The translations under genes and the position numbers were made by a program. Of a stretch of 64,000 nucleotides of DNA, positions 1 through 8,889 are shown piece after piece (positions within the stretch are counted from its first letter, which is position 1; each line of letters begins with the position of its first letter). The notes below the pieces were generated by a model. It had not been told where the DNA came from. It saw nothing but the letters and a program-made list of their open reading frames with translations, and searched no databases. Source of the DNA: an uncultured bacterium (lineage in GTDB: Bacteria; Bacillota_I; Bacilli_A; RFN20; CAG-826). The stretch lies in the NCBI GenBank assembly GCA_949288485.1, contig CASEKC010000003.1, positions 62,001 through 126,000 on the forward strand, read 5' to 3'.

Positions 1-351
1 TTGTTATCTTTTTTAGCATATTTTATTTATTTTTTTAAACATTGTTTAAAAAATTATAATTTTTTTCCCGTAAATTTTCCCGTACAAAATTATTGAATTT
101 TGTTTTTATTGATTGACGACTAATGTAAAAATATTTCCTTTTTTAGTGGTAATGTCAATATAAAAATTAGGAATTTTATTTACCTATGAAAATTAAACGC
201 AGTCTAAAAGTTTTAAATTTTTGCGTTTTAACTTAGCTTTTAGTAAAATAAAGTTAATGAAGAGAAAGCAGAAAATTTATAAAAATAAATATTTTTTGAA
301 ATTTATTTATTATGATTTTTGTCAAATTTTATTAATAATTGGAGGAATTTT
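1..351. other. AT-rich gene-free stretch with CCCGTA doublet
   Basis: No convincing reading frame is visible. It holds two CCCGTA copies 12 nt apart (67-72 and 79-84), matching a doublet next to tRNA-Gly at 2626-2642. The end carries the ribosome binding site GGAGG (341-345) of the first gene. A phrase near 150 (aatgtcaatataa) recurs near 1856, so the two sides of the islet share a short repeat. Confidence 0.5.
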
Positions 352-1245
352 ATGAAAATCAATAATAAATTTATGAATTTTATGGTTCTTTTTTCGTTAT
401 CATTTTTAATTACATCTATTAGTCAATCATATACTTTGATAGATAGTGAAGCCTATGGTGATTGGAAATCAGAATATGCTAATTATAACTGCTATGCATT
501 TGCTATTAATCGTACTGAAATTCCACCTGAATTTGATACATTAAAACAATATCAGCCAGGTGATTTTAGTAATCAATCAATTTCAATGAGTGATTCAATT
601 TTTACTATCGCTAATGTTGTTAAAGATGATTTAGAAGAACTTTCTTACTCAAATATTAATGTTTCCACAAATTATTTTAGCGGTTATGATTACACAATCG
701 TTGTAAGAAAAGGGAATGATGATTATCATTTTATGAAATTAAGCACTGATAATAATCGGTATCATAAACCGGGATTTACCCAAGTTTTAAGATATAAATA
801 CCAACCATCTAATTCAAGGATATGGACAAATGAATATATTGATGAAAATGGTGTTGCTCATGTTGGTTCAATTGAATATGATAGCACAATTTATTATATT
901 TCTTATGACAATATGCATGAACATAACTATAGTTATGAATATAGACCTATTGATAAAAAATATCACTATTCTTACTGCGAATGCGGTTTTAAAATAAAAA
1001 GTGGCCACGTTGTAACCGGTTCGCCAAATTCACATGGAGAATACAATTGTTTATTATGCGGTGGTTTAGCAGAAATTGGCTTTGCTATAATAGATCCTAT
1101 ATCTTTAAATAATGAATATGTATTTGATTTTACTTTCGTAGCACCAAATGGAGTCTTGTATTTATCAGTGAATGATTATAAAAAGTTTATAGATTCTACT
1201 TTAAAAATACCTGAAGAATATAGTGCGTTTTGGGAGGTAATTTAA
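352..1245 (+). CDS. Secreted protein with Cys/His protease-like pattern and C-terminal CxC/CxxC motifs
   Basis: A 297-residue protein starting at the ATG that follows GGAGG with good spacing; an in-frame start 33 bp upstream lacks such a site. The N-terminus is a signal peptide or membrane anchor (about residues 5-27). An N-C-Y-A-F-A block (about 50) and a later Y-H-F-M block (about 134) resemble the Cys and His of papain-like NlpC/CHAP-type folds, but the third catalytic residue is not certain. The C-terminal part has C-E-C-G and C-L-L-C-G-G, a zinc-ribbon-like arrangement similar in style to the shufflon tails at 49-50 kb. It is followed after 1 bp by a lipoprotein gene, so the two form an operon. 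Function unknown; a surface hydrolase is one guess. Confidence 0.6.
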   Translation: MKINNKFMNFMVLFSLSFLITSISQSYTLIDSEAYGDWKSEYANYNCYAFAINRTEIPPEFDTLKQYQPGDFSNQSISMSDSIFTIANVVKDDLEELSYSNINVSTNYFSGYDYTIVVRKGNDDYHFMKLSTDNNRYHKPGFTQVLRYKYQPSNSRIWTNEYIDENGVAHVGSIEYDSTIYYISYDNMHEHNYSYEYRPIDKKYHYSYCECGFKIKSGHVVTGSPNSHGEYNCLLCGGLAEIGFAIIDPISLNNEYVFDFTFVAPNGVLYLSVNDYKKFIDSTLKIPEEYSAFWEVI

Positions 1246-1246
1246 T

Positions 1247-1756
1247 ATGGTGAAAAAAAGATTTATTCTAATAGGAATGTTTGTGTTTTTGATTTGCTCT
1301 TGTTCAAATAAAACTAAAATAAATATTGAAATTTTAAAGAACCAATCAATTTTAAGTTTATCTTCAACCGAGATCGTTTATAAAGTTGACTTGCCGACTG
1401 AAGATAATATTGATTTTGTTATCTCATGCGATATAGGACACGTTAATAATCAATTTTCTCCTAATAAAGTTATTGTAAATGAAAATGAAGAAACTAGTTG
1501 GAGTTGTTATCCAGAAGAGGTTAAGGATAATTATGGAAATTACTATCAATATGGTTTTATTGAAGGGTTAATTAGACAAAATAAAATTGAAAAAGGTTAT
1601 TTTTTAATCGCTATTAAAAACTATGAAGCCGATCCCAAAAATTATGATTATCGTATAGAAGTATTATCTACATATTTCGATAAATCATCTTCATTAGATG
1701 AAATAAGCTCCCTTATTAAAAATGAAAAAAAAGATTTTATTGAAAAATATAAATAA
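1247..1756 (+). CDS. Putative lipoprotein, 169 aa
   Basis: The N-terminus has two lysines, a hydrophobic stretch and an I-C-S-C lipobox, so the mature protein probably starts at Cys19 as a membrane-anchored lipoprotein. The rest is polar with beta-strand-like spacing and no family I recognise. It begins 1 bp after the preceding secreted protein gene, with GGAGG just upstream, so the two are co-translated. Both sit in the islet beside degenerate IS remnants and are probably acquired genes. Confidence 0.65.
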   Translation: MVKKRFILIGMFVFLICSCSNKTKINIEILKNQSILSLSSTEIVYKVDLPTEDNIDFVISCDIGHVNNQFSPNKVIVNENEETSWSCYPEEVKDNYGNYYQYGFIEGLIRQNKIEKGYFLIAIKNYEADPKNYDYRIEVLSTYFDKSSSLDEISSLIKNEKKDFIEKYK

Positions 1757-1910
1757 TTACTTGGCATTAAATAATTTACGCATTTTATCTAAATTTAAGT
1801 AGGAAATTTTGATTTATAAACTGCATGAAAATTAGAGCTTTTAAGCTTTTGATAATGTCAATATAAGAATTACCGATTTTGAAAAATAAGAGCGCCAATT
1901 TTAGGAATGT

Positions 1911-2190
1911 TTATTCTTCATTGAACAAATAATCTTTTTCTTTCATTCTGTATGAAGGGCAGATAATATTAAATATCTTTGAATGATGCAATCTCTCTCT
2001 AAAACAGTATTTGCTAAAACAATATCTCCAAAAACTTCGCCCCATTTAGAAAAAGCTTTATTTGTTGTAATAATTGTTGGATGTTTTTCATATCTCATTC
2101 CAATTAATTGGAAAATATAAAATAGCATCATGAGAATCTATCGGAAGAAAACCTAATTCATCAATTATTAGTACCCAATAAGAATAAAAT
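1911..2190 (-). pseudogene. istB: Degenerate IS21-family istB (ATPase helper of transposition)
   Basis: Read on the minus strand across three frames this gives the C-terminal half of an IstB ATPase: L-I-I-D-E-L-G-F-L-P (Walker B region), then R-Y-E-K-H-P-T-I-I-T-T-N with S-K-W-G-E-V-F-G-D, then L-H-H-S and S-Y-R-M-K-E-K before a stop at 1911-1913. At least two frameshifts separate these blocks (near 2120 and 2000), and the N-terminal P-loop part and istA are missing. It is an inactive remnant of an IS21-like element. Confidence 0.8.
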
Positions 2191-2239
2191 GGGTTATTTA
2201 AATTTCCAGGGGATTCCCTGGGATATGAAAAATAAGAGT

Positions 2240-2480
2240 TTATAAAAACTTTAAAGAAAAAGGGGGATGGCGAAGGTTAAAATCCTCCTTTTCATTTTTG
2301 CTATTTTCTTATTTTGATCAATATATGAAACTCTTTTTCTCATTCTCTAGAAATTCTTTAATCATAACTTTTCGAAATTATTTTAGAAATTTGGTTATTT
2401 ATTCCTTCCGTAACACCATTTTTATCAACATATTTATTATTACGGGAATCGGGATATTAAAAATAACTTCAGCTTGTTCG
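2240..2480 (-). pseudogene. Probable ISL3-type transposase C-terminal remnant
   Basis: On the minus strand, frames around 2290-2450 give N-G-V-T-E-G-I-N-N-Q-I followed after a frameshift by K-N-F and R-M-R-K-R-V. This resembles the E-G-x-N-N-x-I-K...Y-G-(Y/F)-x-N-F-x-x-(F/M)-R-x-R tail of ISL3 transposases. Stops and shifts interrupt it. The similarity is short, so the family call is tentative. Confidence 0.4.
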
Positions 2481-2655
2481 AAAAGATAAAAAACTCTAAT
2501 TTTAAAAGAAAGTTTAATTTCAAAATAATAAATCATATTAAAATTTAATGTTTTTATTGACATTTTTAAACGAAAAAATAAGAAAAAATATCGATTTGTG
2601 TTAAAGAATAACTTCAAAAAGTTTTCCCGTACAATTCCCGTACAAAAACAAAAAA

Positions 2656-2671
2656 GCCGATAGTTATCGGC
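2656..2671 (-). terminator. Terminator of tRNA-Gly
   Basis: Inverted repeat GCCGATA/TATCGGC with a 2-nt centre, followed on the minus strand by a T run. It lies directly downstream of the tRNA 3' end. Confidence 0.75.
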
Positions 2672-2684
2672 AAAATTTCTCAAT

Positions 2685-2758
2685 TGGAGCAGGTGACGGG
2701 AATCGAACCCGCGTAATCAGCTTGGAAGGCTGATGCTCTACCATTAAACTACACCTGC
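2685..2758 (-). tRNA. tRNA-Gly (anticodon TCC)
   Basis: A full cloverleaf on the minus strand: acceptor GCAGGTG/CACCTGC, T-loop GGTTCGATTCC, anticodon loop C-T-TCC-A-A, and an encoded CCA end (2685-2687). Its downstream side borders the scar of an old mobile element. Confidence 0.95.
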
Positions 2759-2809
2759 GTGCCTAAATAATATATCAAAGAAGTAATTTTAAATCAATAC
2801 TAAATTAAT

Positions 2810-2838
2810 AAATCTAGACCAATAAGTGGTCTAGATTT
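2810..2838 (-). terminator. Terminator of trxA
   Basis: An 11-bp perfect stem (AAATCTAGACC/GGTCTAGATTT) with a 7-nt loop, between trxA and tRNA-Gly. Confidence 0.7.
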
Positions 2839-2867
2839 ATAAATATTTAGTAAGATTTAAAATTTAA

Positions 2868-3176
2868 TTAAGCATTTTTAACAAGTGATAATAAAGCGTC
2901 TTTATCCATATATCCGCTAACAGTTTTCTTATTTTCACCATTTTTAAAAACGATTAATGTAGGAACAACTGTAATATGGAAATCTCCAGCAAGTTCACCA
3001 AATTTATCAACATCAACTTTAACAACAGTGATATCTTTATTTTCTTCTGCTAAATCTTCAAGTTCTGGAGTAAGCATTTTACAAGGACCACACCATGTAG
3101 CAAAAAAATCAACTAAAACATCACCTTTTGAAATTAAATCTTTGAATTCTGAAGCATTTTCTAAATGAATTAACAT
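2868..3176 (-). CDS. trxA: Thioredoxin
   Basis: A 102-residue single-domain thioredoxin with the redox motif W-C-G-P-C (Cys29, Cys32) and the conserved cis-proline in V-V-P-T-L. It reduces protein disulfides in the cytoplasm and is normally recharged by thioredoxin reductase, which is not in this window. The start is set by AAGGAGG 8-9 nt upstream. It lies 32 bp downstream of the TraX-like gene on the same strand, so it may be the last gene of a three-gene operon, ending at the hairpin at 2810-2838. Confidence 0.95.
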   Translation of the reverse strand: MLIHLENASEFKDLISKGDVLVDFFATWCGPCKMLTPELEDLAEENKDITVVKVDVDKFGELAGDFHITVVPTLIVFKNGENKKTVSGYMDKDALLSLVKNA

Positions 3177-3208
3177 ATATTTATTCCTCCTTATATATAA
3201 CTTAATTC

Positions 3209-4057
3209 TTAAAAAATAAATGTAAATATTAGAAAAATAATTACGATATGTAAAGGATAATATAAATAGAAAAAATATTGAACTAATTTGCTCTGATATC
3301 CTTTATTATAATTATAAAAAAGAATAAAAATAGAGGCTAAAATTATATAGGTTGAATAAACATTATTACTTCCTAAAGAAAAAGAAGTATAAGTAAAAAG
3401 ATAAGAAATAAGTGAAAATAAAGCTAAAATGATTGAATATATTGCATTTTTACTAAATTTATAAGAAGCAGTTTCTTTAAAATTAATATCTATTTTTTCT
3501 ATCCTTTTTTCATAATAATGAAAAGAAATAATCGTAAGTAAAAATAATAAAAGTCCAAATAAAGAATATTGAGGAAATAATCCCCCTAATATTTTATAAA
3601 TAGTTAAATCTAAATTAATAATATTAATCTTAATTAAATAAGTAATTATAAAATAAATAAAAATTAATCCTATTAACGGATAAGAATAATTTTTATTTAT
3701 TTTATATAAATAGTAAATAAGTACAAATAAAGATAAATCTATAAATATATTACCAAATTGATAAATATTATAACTATCTAAAGAAGGAACAAAAGAAAAA
3801 GATAAAATAGCTATAAAAATAATAAAAGCTAATAAAACTAATCTTAATAAATATTTTTTTATATTTGTTGTCTTATTAATTCCTTCAATAAGTAAAAAGA
3901 TAAATAGAGGAAAAGCTAAACTTCCTATACTTAAAAAAAGAGTAGATATTAAACTATTTATTTCAACTAAAAAAATACCTATATGAGATAAACTCATTAA
4001 GATAATCGTAATAATTTTTAAAGTTAAGTTATTTATAAATAATATTTTTTCTTTCAT
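3209..4057 (-). CDS. TraX-like polytopic membrane protein
   Basis: 282 residues, nearly all hydrophobic, with about eight to nine membrane segments. The opening L-K-I-I-T-I-I-L-M-S-L-S-H-I-G and the following F-P-L-F-I-F-L-L-I-E-G with N-I-K-K-Y-L-L-R-L match the pattern of TraX family proteins, which are named for F-pilin acetylation but are widespread as probable acyltransferases in Bacillota chromosomes. It starts 4 bp after the CPBP protease gene, so the two are co-transcribed. The substrate is unknown, and the family name does not imply a link with conjugation here. Confidence 0.75.
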   Translation of the reverse strand: MKEKILFINNLTLKIITIILMSLSHIGIFLVEINSLISTLFLSIGSLAFPLFIFLLIEGINKTTNIKKYLLRLVLLAFIIFIAILSFSFVPSLDSYNIYQFGNIFIDLSLFVLIYYLYKINKNYSYPLIGLIFIYFIITYLIKINIINLDLTIYKILGGLFPQYSLFGLLLFLLTIISFHYYEKRIEKIDINFKETASYKFSKNAIYSIILALFSLISYLFTYTSFSLGSNNVYSTYIILASIFILFYNYNKGYQSKLVQYFFYLYYPLHIVIIFLIFTFIF

Positions 4058-4061
4058 TTTT

Positions 4062-4964
4062 TTAATATAAAGAGGAACTAATAAGTGTTAAAAGCAAAGA
4101 TAATAAATTATTAAAAATATGGGCAATTGAAGAAACTCCAAACCCTTCTTTAGTATAAAAATAACAAAGTAATAATCCTGAAACTAAATATGTTGGTAAA
4201 TTTGAAAGTTCAATAATTAAAGCATCAACATTTCCGCTAAATAGAGCAGTAAAATCAAAATGAATAAGTCCAAAAATTAAAATTGTAATTAAATAAGCCC
4301 AAAGTGGTTTTAATTTTTGAGAAATTGAAGAAAATAAACCAACTCGATAAGTAACTTCTTCACAAAGAGGGCCTAAAATTCCAAAAACAATAAGTGATAA
4401 AATAGGAAAAGCAGTAGTAATTGTATTAATTCCGGTTTCATTAGTATTAACTGAAGTATTTGAAGTTAATAAAGACATAATCGAGGAAACAAAAGAAGAA
4501 ACAATAACTAAAATTAATCCATAAGCAATTCCATATAAATAAGTTCTTTTCTTTTTAAAAGGAATTAAAAATTTAGAAATATCTTTTCCATTTATTATTA
4601 AAATAATCGCTCCAAAAGTGACAAAGTAGGTAGAAAAATTTAAAAAAGCTAATCCTTTAGTTGAAAAAGAAGCTAAATAAGGATTAAGCGAAACTAAAAT
4701 TACTGATAAAAAAAGTGAAATAATTTGAAGACCTAAAAATCCAACAAAAAATAAAAGTAAATTTTTATTTCTTTCTAAATAAATTTCTTGTCTAGTAAAT
4801 TTAAAAACATTTGGATTTTCATTTTGGTTATTTTCAATAACTTTTTCTTCTTTTTCTTCTATATTTTCAATTATTTCATCTTGTTTATACCCACAATAAG
4901 GGCAAGTAGGAAGATCGCTATCGATTAATAAACCACATTTTTGACATTTTCTTTTTTCGTTCAT
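4062..4964 (-). CDS. CPBP-family intramembrane metalloprotease with zinc-ribbon head
   Basis: A 300-residue protein with an N-terminal zinc ribbon (C-Q-K-C at about 7-10 and C-P-Y-C-G at about 21-25), an acidic linker, and about eight membrane segments. The CPBP/Abi motifs are present: E-E-V-T-Y-R (EExxxR), then L-I-H-F-D-F and H-I-F-N-N. These place it among Rce1-like intramembrane proteases. A TATAAT-like box sits only 7 bp before the ATG and there is no ribosome binding site, so the mRNA is probably leaderless. It is divergent from the YigZ gene 31 bp away. Substrate unknown. Confidence 0.85.
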   Translation of the reverse strand: MNEKRKCQKCGLLIDSDLPTCPYCGYKQDEIIENIEEKEEKVIENNQNENPNVFKFTRQEIYLERNKNLLLFFVGFLGLQIISLFLSVILVSLNPYLASFSTKGLAFLNFSTYFVTFGAIILIINGKDISKFLIPFKKKRTYLYGIAYGLILVIVSSFVSSIMSLLTSNTSVNTNETGINTITTAFPILSLIVFGILGPLCEEVTYRVGLFSSISQKLKPLWAYLITILIFGLIHFDFTALFSGNVDALIIELSNLPTYLVSGLLLCYFYTKEGFGVSSIAHIFNNLLSLLLTLISSSLY

Positions 4965-4995
4965 GCTTTAAATTATAATATAATTTGTTTAATTT

Positions 4996-5604
4996 ATGAA
5001 TTACACGATTTTAGAATTAGCAACAAGTGAAATAGAAGTAGAAAAATCACATTTTTATGGATATCTTTTTCCAGTTTCTTCAATTAAAGAATTTAATGAA
5101 ATTTTATCTAAAATTAAAAAAGAAAACATTAAAGCTCGCCATTTTTGTTATGCCTATATTATTAATAATGAAAAAAGAGGGAATGATGATGGTGAACCAA
5201 AAGGAAGCGCTGGTTTACCATTATTAAATTCATTAATTAAAAATGAATTGAGTAATGTAGCAATCGTTGTCGTTAGATATTTTGGAGGAACACTTTTAGG
5301 AAGTGGAAGACTTTTAAGAACTTATGTTCATTCTTTTGAAGAAACATTTTTGAAAGCAAAAAAGGTTGCATTAATAATAATGAAAAAATACGATGTTTCT
5401 TTACCTTATGATTTATATGATATTTTTAAAAACTATTTAAAACTAAGTAAATTTAATATCTTAAATACATCTTTTAATGATACAATTATTATTAGTTTTA
5501 TTGCGCCCGTTTCTTTTAAAAAAGAAACGATGCTTGATAAATTTTTATTTAAAATTAATATTTTAAATGAAGAAGATTATTGTTATAGAAAGGAAGTTAA
5601 ATAA
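4996..5604 (+). CDS. yigZ: IMPACT/YigZ family protein
   Basis: 202 residues. The N-terminal IMPACT domain shows the family block A-R-H-F-C-Y-A-Y followed by D-D-G-E-P-K-G-S-A-G-L-P and V-V-V-R-Y-F-G-G-T-L-L-G-S-G-R-L; the C-terminal part is the smaller ferredoxin-like domain. YigZ proteins are thought to act on translation or nucleic acids, but no reaction is settled. The ATG follows TATAAT (4979-4984) by 11 nt with no ribosome binding site, so it looks leaderless. Mrp follows after 2 bp. Confidence 0.9.
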   Translation: MNYTILELATSEIEVEKSHFYGYLFPVSSIKEFNEILSKIKKENIKARHFCYAYIINNEKRGNDDGEPKGSAGLPLLNSLIKNELSNVAIVVVRYFGGTLLGSGRLLRTYVHSFEETFLKAKKVALIIMKKYDVSLPYDLYDIFKNYLKLSKFNILNTSFNDTIIISFIAPVSFKKETMLDKFLFKINILNEEDYCYRKEVK

Positions 5605-5606
5605 TT

Positions 5607-6431
5607 ATGCCAGAATGCGATCACAACTGTGGAAATTGTAGTGAAAACTGCGATTCAAGAATACAAAAATTGGAAACAAATTTCTTAAATAAAATTAAAC
5701 ATATTATTGGAGTCATTTCAGGAAAAGGTGGAGTAGGTAAATCTTTTGTCACATCTTTAATTGCATCCGAACTTAATAAAAAAGGTTATAAGGTAGGAAT
5801 TTTAGATGGAGATATTACTGGACCTTCAATTCCAAAAGCTTTTAATGTTCATGGGCAACTTGAAGGAGATGGACACTCTTTAATTTTCCCTTATGTTACT
5901 AAATCAAATATTAAGATGGTTTCATCTAATCTTTTATTAACAAATGAAAGTGATCCAATTATTTGGAGAGGAACACTTATTTCTTCTCTTTTATCTCAAT
6001 TTTATGTTGATGTTTTATGGGGAGAATTAGACTGTTTATTAATCGATATGCCTCCAGGAACAGGAGATGTTACTTTAACAGCTTTCCAATCAATTCCTTT
6101 AGATGGAATAATTGTTGTTACAACTCCTCAAGATTTAGTCTCTTTAATAGTTGAAAAAGCGATAAATATGGCTAAAATGATGAATATTAATATTATTGGA
6201 CTTGTTGAAAATATGTCTTATATTAAATGTCCTCATTGTAATGAAGTTATTAATATTTTTGGTTCAAGTAATGTTAATGAAGTTTCTAAAAAAGAAAATG
6301 TTAAACTTTTAAGTAAACTTCCACTTGTTAGTGAAAACGCTAAAAATATTGATAAAGGGAGTGTTGAAGATATCCATATTGAAGAAATTGAACCAGTTAT
6401 TAATGAAATATTAGCAACATTTGGTAAATAA
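5607..6431 (+). CDS. mrp: Mrp/NBP35-type P-loop ATPase (Fe-S cluster carrier)
   Basis: 274 residues with the deviant Walker A G-K-G-G-V-G-K-S, a D-M-P-P-G-T-G-D block and C-P-H-C near the C-terminus, which binds a bridging Fe-S cluster in this family. An extra Cys-rich N-terminus (C-D-H-N-C-G-N-C-S-E-N-C, residues 4-15) resembles the N-terminal ferredoxin-like cluster of NBP35-type members. It carries Fe-S clusters to apoproteins in the cytoplasm. It sits between yigZ and the aminopeptidase P gene in a tight operon. Confidence 0.92.
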   Translation: MPECDHNCGNCSENCDSRIQKLETNFLNKIKHIIGVISGKGGVGKSFVTSLIASELNKKGYKVGILDGDITGPSIPKAFNVHGQLEGDGHSLIFPYVTKSNIKMVSSNLLLTNESDPIIWRGTLISSLLSQFYVDVLWGELDCLLIDMPPGTGDVTLTAFQSIPLDGIIVVTTPQDLVSLIVEKAINMAKMMNINIIGLVENMSYIKCPHCNEVINIFGSSNVNEVSKKENVKLLSKLPLVSENAKNIDKGSVEDIHIEEIEPVINEILATFGK

Positions 6432-6432
6432 T

Positions 6433-7704
6433 ATGATTAAAGTAGAAGAATTTATTGCTCGAAGAAGTAAACTTATCGAAAAAATGGATGATGATTCAAT
6501 CGCCCTTATTTTTGCAGGTATTCCAAAAGTAAGTAGCGCTGATGAATCTTTTCCTTTTATCGTAAATCGTAATTTTTTATATTTAACTAATATTTATCAA
6601 GAAGGATCTATTTTAGTAATTAAAAAGAGTGGAGGATTAGTTAATGATACTCTTTATATCCATGAATATAATGAAATATATGAAAAATGGATTGGTAAAA
6701 GATTAACTATTGAAGAAGCTAAAGCTATAAGTGCGGTTAATAATATTTTATACTTAAATCAGCTTGAATCTGATTTAAGTATAATCTTAAAAAATAGTTC
6801 TATTAAAAAAATATATTTAGATTTAGATGAAGAAATAAAAATAAAAGAACATTTAACTACATTAGAATTAAAAGATATTTTTAAAAAAGTATATCCTACT
6901 ATTGAAATAGAAAATATTTATGATGAAATTGTTTCTTTAAGAATGGTTAAAAGCGAAGCAGAAATTGAAGAATTTAAAAAAGCTATCTATAAAACTGATT
7001 TAGGTTTAAAAGCAATAATTAAAAAAATAAAACCAGGCTTAAAAGAATATCAACTAAAATCTCTTTTTTATTACACTATTCAAGATTTTGATAATAGTGA
7101 ATTATCTTTTCCTACCATTGTTTCAAGTGGAGTTAACGCTACTTGTTTACATTATGAAGAAGCTAAAGATGAAATTAAAAATAATGATTTGGTTTTATTT
7201 GATTTAGGAAGTCGAAATAATACTTATTGCGCCGATATTTCTAGAACTTATCCAGCTAATGGAAAATTTACTCCTTTACAAAAAACAATTTATGAAATTG
7301 TTTTAAATTGTAACAAGATGGTTATTGAAAACGCTAAAGAAGGGGTAACTATAAAAGAATTAAATAACATGGTTATCGAATTTTTAGCAACTAATTGTTT
7401 AAAAGCTGGTTTAATTAACAATAAAGAAGAAATTGAAAAATATTATTTCCATTCAATTTCTCACCATATTGGTCTTGATACTCATGATCCAGTTTCTTCA
7501 AACGATAAATCTTTAAAAAGAGCAGAAATTCCTTTAAAAGAAGGAAATATTATAAGCGATGAGCCTGGATTATATTTTAAAGAATTAGGTATTGGAGTAA
7601 GAATTGAAGACGATTTATTAATTACCAAAGATGGGTGTATAAATTTATCAAAAGACATTATAAAGGAAGTTGAAGATATAGAAAAAGCCTTTGAAAGGAG
7701 ATAA
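6433..7704 (+). CDS. pepP: Xaa-Pro aminopeptidase (M24B)
   Basis: About 423 residues. The N-terminal creatinase-like domain is followed by the pita-bread M24 catalytic domain, with dimetal ligands visible in L-F-D-L-G, C-A-D-I-S-R-T, S-H-H-I-G-L-D-T-H-D, S-D-E-P-G and G-V-R-I-E-D-D. It removes N-terminal residues before proline. I start at ATG 6433, just after the mrp stop; a TTG at 6421 is also possible but would overlap mrp. Translation is probably coupled to mrp because no separate ribosome binding site is visible. Confidence 0.92.
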   Translation: MIKVEEFIARRSKLIEKMDDDSIALIFAGIPKVSSADESFPFIVNRNFLYLTNIYQEGSILVIKKSGGLVNDTLYIHEYNEIYEKWIGKRLTIEEAKAISAVNNILYLNQLESDLSIILKNSSIKKIYLDLDEEIKIKEHLTTLELKDIFKKVYPTIEIENIYDEIVSLRMVKSEAEIEEFKKAIYKTDLGLKAIIKKIKPGLKEYQLKSLFYYTIQDFDNSELSFPTIVSSGVNATCLHYEEAKDEIKNNDLVLFDLGSRNNTYCADISRTYPANGKFTPLQKTIYEIVLNCNKMVIENAKEGVTIKELNNMVIEFLATNCLKAGLINNKEEIEKYYFHSISHHIGLDTHDPVSSNDKSLKRAEIPLKEGNIISDEPGLYFKELGIGVRIEDDLLITKDGCINLSKDIIKEVEDIEKAFERR

Positions 7705-7707
7705 AAA

Positions 7708-8889
7708 ATGAAATATCAATGTACAGTTTGTGGTCAAATAATCGACCAAAATGACGTTTGTCCTATTTGTGGGAGTGATGGAGAAAAAATCATCGCTTTA
7801 GGTGATGAAAAAGAGGCCACAACTTACCGTTGTCTTTCTTGCGGAAGAGTTTTTGAAAATAAAGAAGTTTGTCCTTTTTGTGGAGGAGAAGAACTTTATG
7901 ATTTAACACACGATAAAATGTTTGATCGTAATAAAAAAGATGAACCACAAAAAGAAGAAGTTAAAGAAGAAGATGAAGAAATGGATTTATTTTCTAATGA
8001 TTTTTCTAGTGAAGAAGAGTTTGATAATAAACCAGTTGATTTATCTAAAGTAACTATTGAAGAACCACAAAAAGAAGAAGTTAAAGAAGAAATAATTGAA
8101 GACGATTCCTCTTTAATAACTGATGATGATTTTTCAAATAGCGATATTATTGTTCATGAAGCTGAAAAAGAAGAGGAAGATAATTTAGTAAATTCACTTT
8201 CAAGTGAAGAAAATAATGAAACATTAATTGATGAATCAATTAATGATGAATCTCTTTTTGAAACAAAAGAAAGTGAAAATATTGAAGAAAATATTAATGA
8301 AGAACCTCTTTTAAATGAAGAAGATATTGAACTTTCTAATCCTTTTGATGATTTACCTTTTGAAAAAGAAGAAGAAGAAAAAGTTACTCCATTAGATGAA
8401 GAAATTAAAGAAGTTAAAGAAGAAGTAATTGAGGAAACAAAAGTTGAACCTTTAAATTTAACTAGCGAACATCTCGAAGAAGTTAAAGAAACAAATGATG
8501 AAAGAGTTACTTCTAATGAAGTAGTCGAAGAAGAAAAAACTATTGAAAAACAAGAAGTCAAAGAAGAAAAAGATACTTCTTTAAGTGATTTAAAAGAAGA
8601 AAGAAATAAAATCATTGATAAAATCTTAATTCTTTCAATTTTAAATAATAAAAATGATCTTTCTTTAGAAAAACTTTCTCTTTCAGATTCTTTAATTTTA
8701 AATGAAGTATTTGATGAAATTTCTAAATTAAATAATGATGAAAATGAATCTTTATTAACATTATTTAATAAAAAATATGAATTAGATAAAGAAATTTTCG
8801 CTTTAGAAAAAACGCCATTAAATGGTTATTTGCTTTATAAAGATGAAGAATTATTAAAAGAAATTACTAAGGAAAATAAAAATGATTAA
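7708..8889 (+). CDS. Protein with two rubredoxin-like zinc ribbons and a long acidic region
   Basis: 393 residues. The first 75 hold two rubredoxin-like knuckle pairs: C-T-V-C-G with C-P-I-C-G, then C-L-S-C-G with C-P-F-C-G. Residues about 85-300 are extremely rich in Glu and Lys with repeated E-E-V-K-E-E phrases (one repeat, P-Q-K-E-E-V-K-E-E, occurs twice) and are probably disordered. The C-terminal 90 residues are helical. No known family beyond the metal ribbons. It overlaps the next gene by 8 bp and is part of the same operon. Confidence 0.75.
   Translation: MKYQCTVCGQIIDQNDVCPICGSDGEKIIALGDEKEATTYRCLSCGRVFENKEVCPFCGGEELYDLTHDKMFDRNKKDEPQKEEVKEEDEEMDLFSNDFSSEEEFDNKPVDLSKVTIEEPQKEEVKEEIIEDDSSLITDDDFSNSDIIVHEAEKEEEDNLVNSLSSEENNETLIDESINDESLFETKESENIEENINEEPLLNEEDIELSNPFDDLPFEKEEEEKVTPLDEEIKEVKEEVIEETKVEPLNLTSEHLEEVKETNDERVTSNEVVEEEKTIEKQEVKEEKDTSLSDLKEERNKIIDKILILSILNNKNDLSLEKLSLSDSLILNEVFDEISKLNNDENESLLTLFNKKYELDKEIFALEKTPLNGYLLYKDEELLKEITKENKND

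Noticed and set aside
2399-2683. 94-codon minus-strand gene beside tRNA-Gly
   Set aside because: It runs through the CCCGTA doublet and the transposase remnant in a wrong frame and has no ribosome site.
3209-4057. TraX-like gene as part of a conjugation system
   Set aside because: It is in a housekeeping operon with trxA and a CPBP protease, far from the element, and TraX-like proteins are common in chromosomes.
8154-8615. Long open frame on the minus strand opposite the acidic zinc-ribbon protein
   Set aside because: It is the mirror of Glu/Lys-rich codons and gives a Ser/Phe-rich product with no start signal; the plus-strand gene has proper signals and neighbours.
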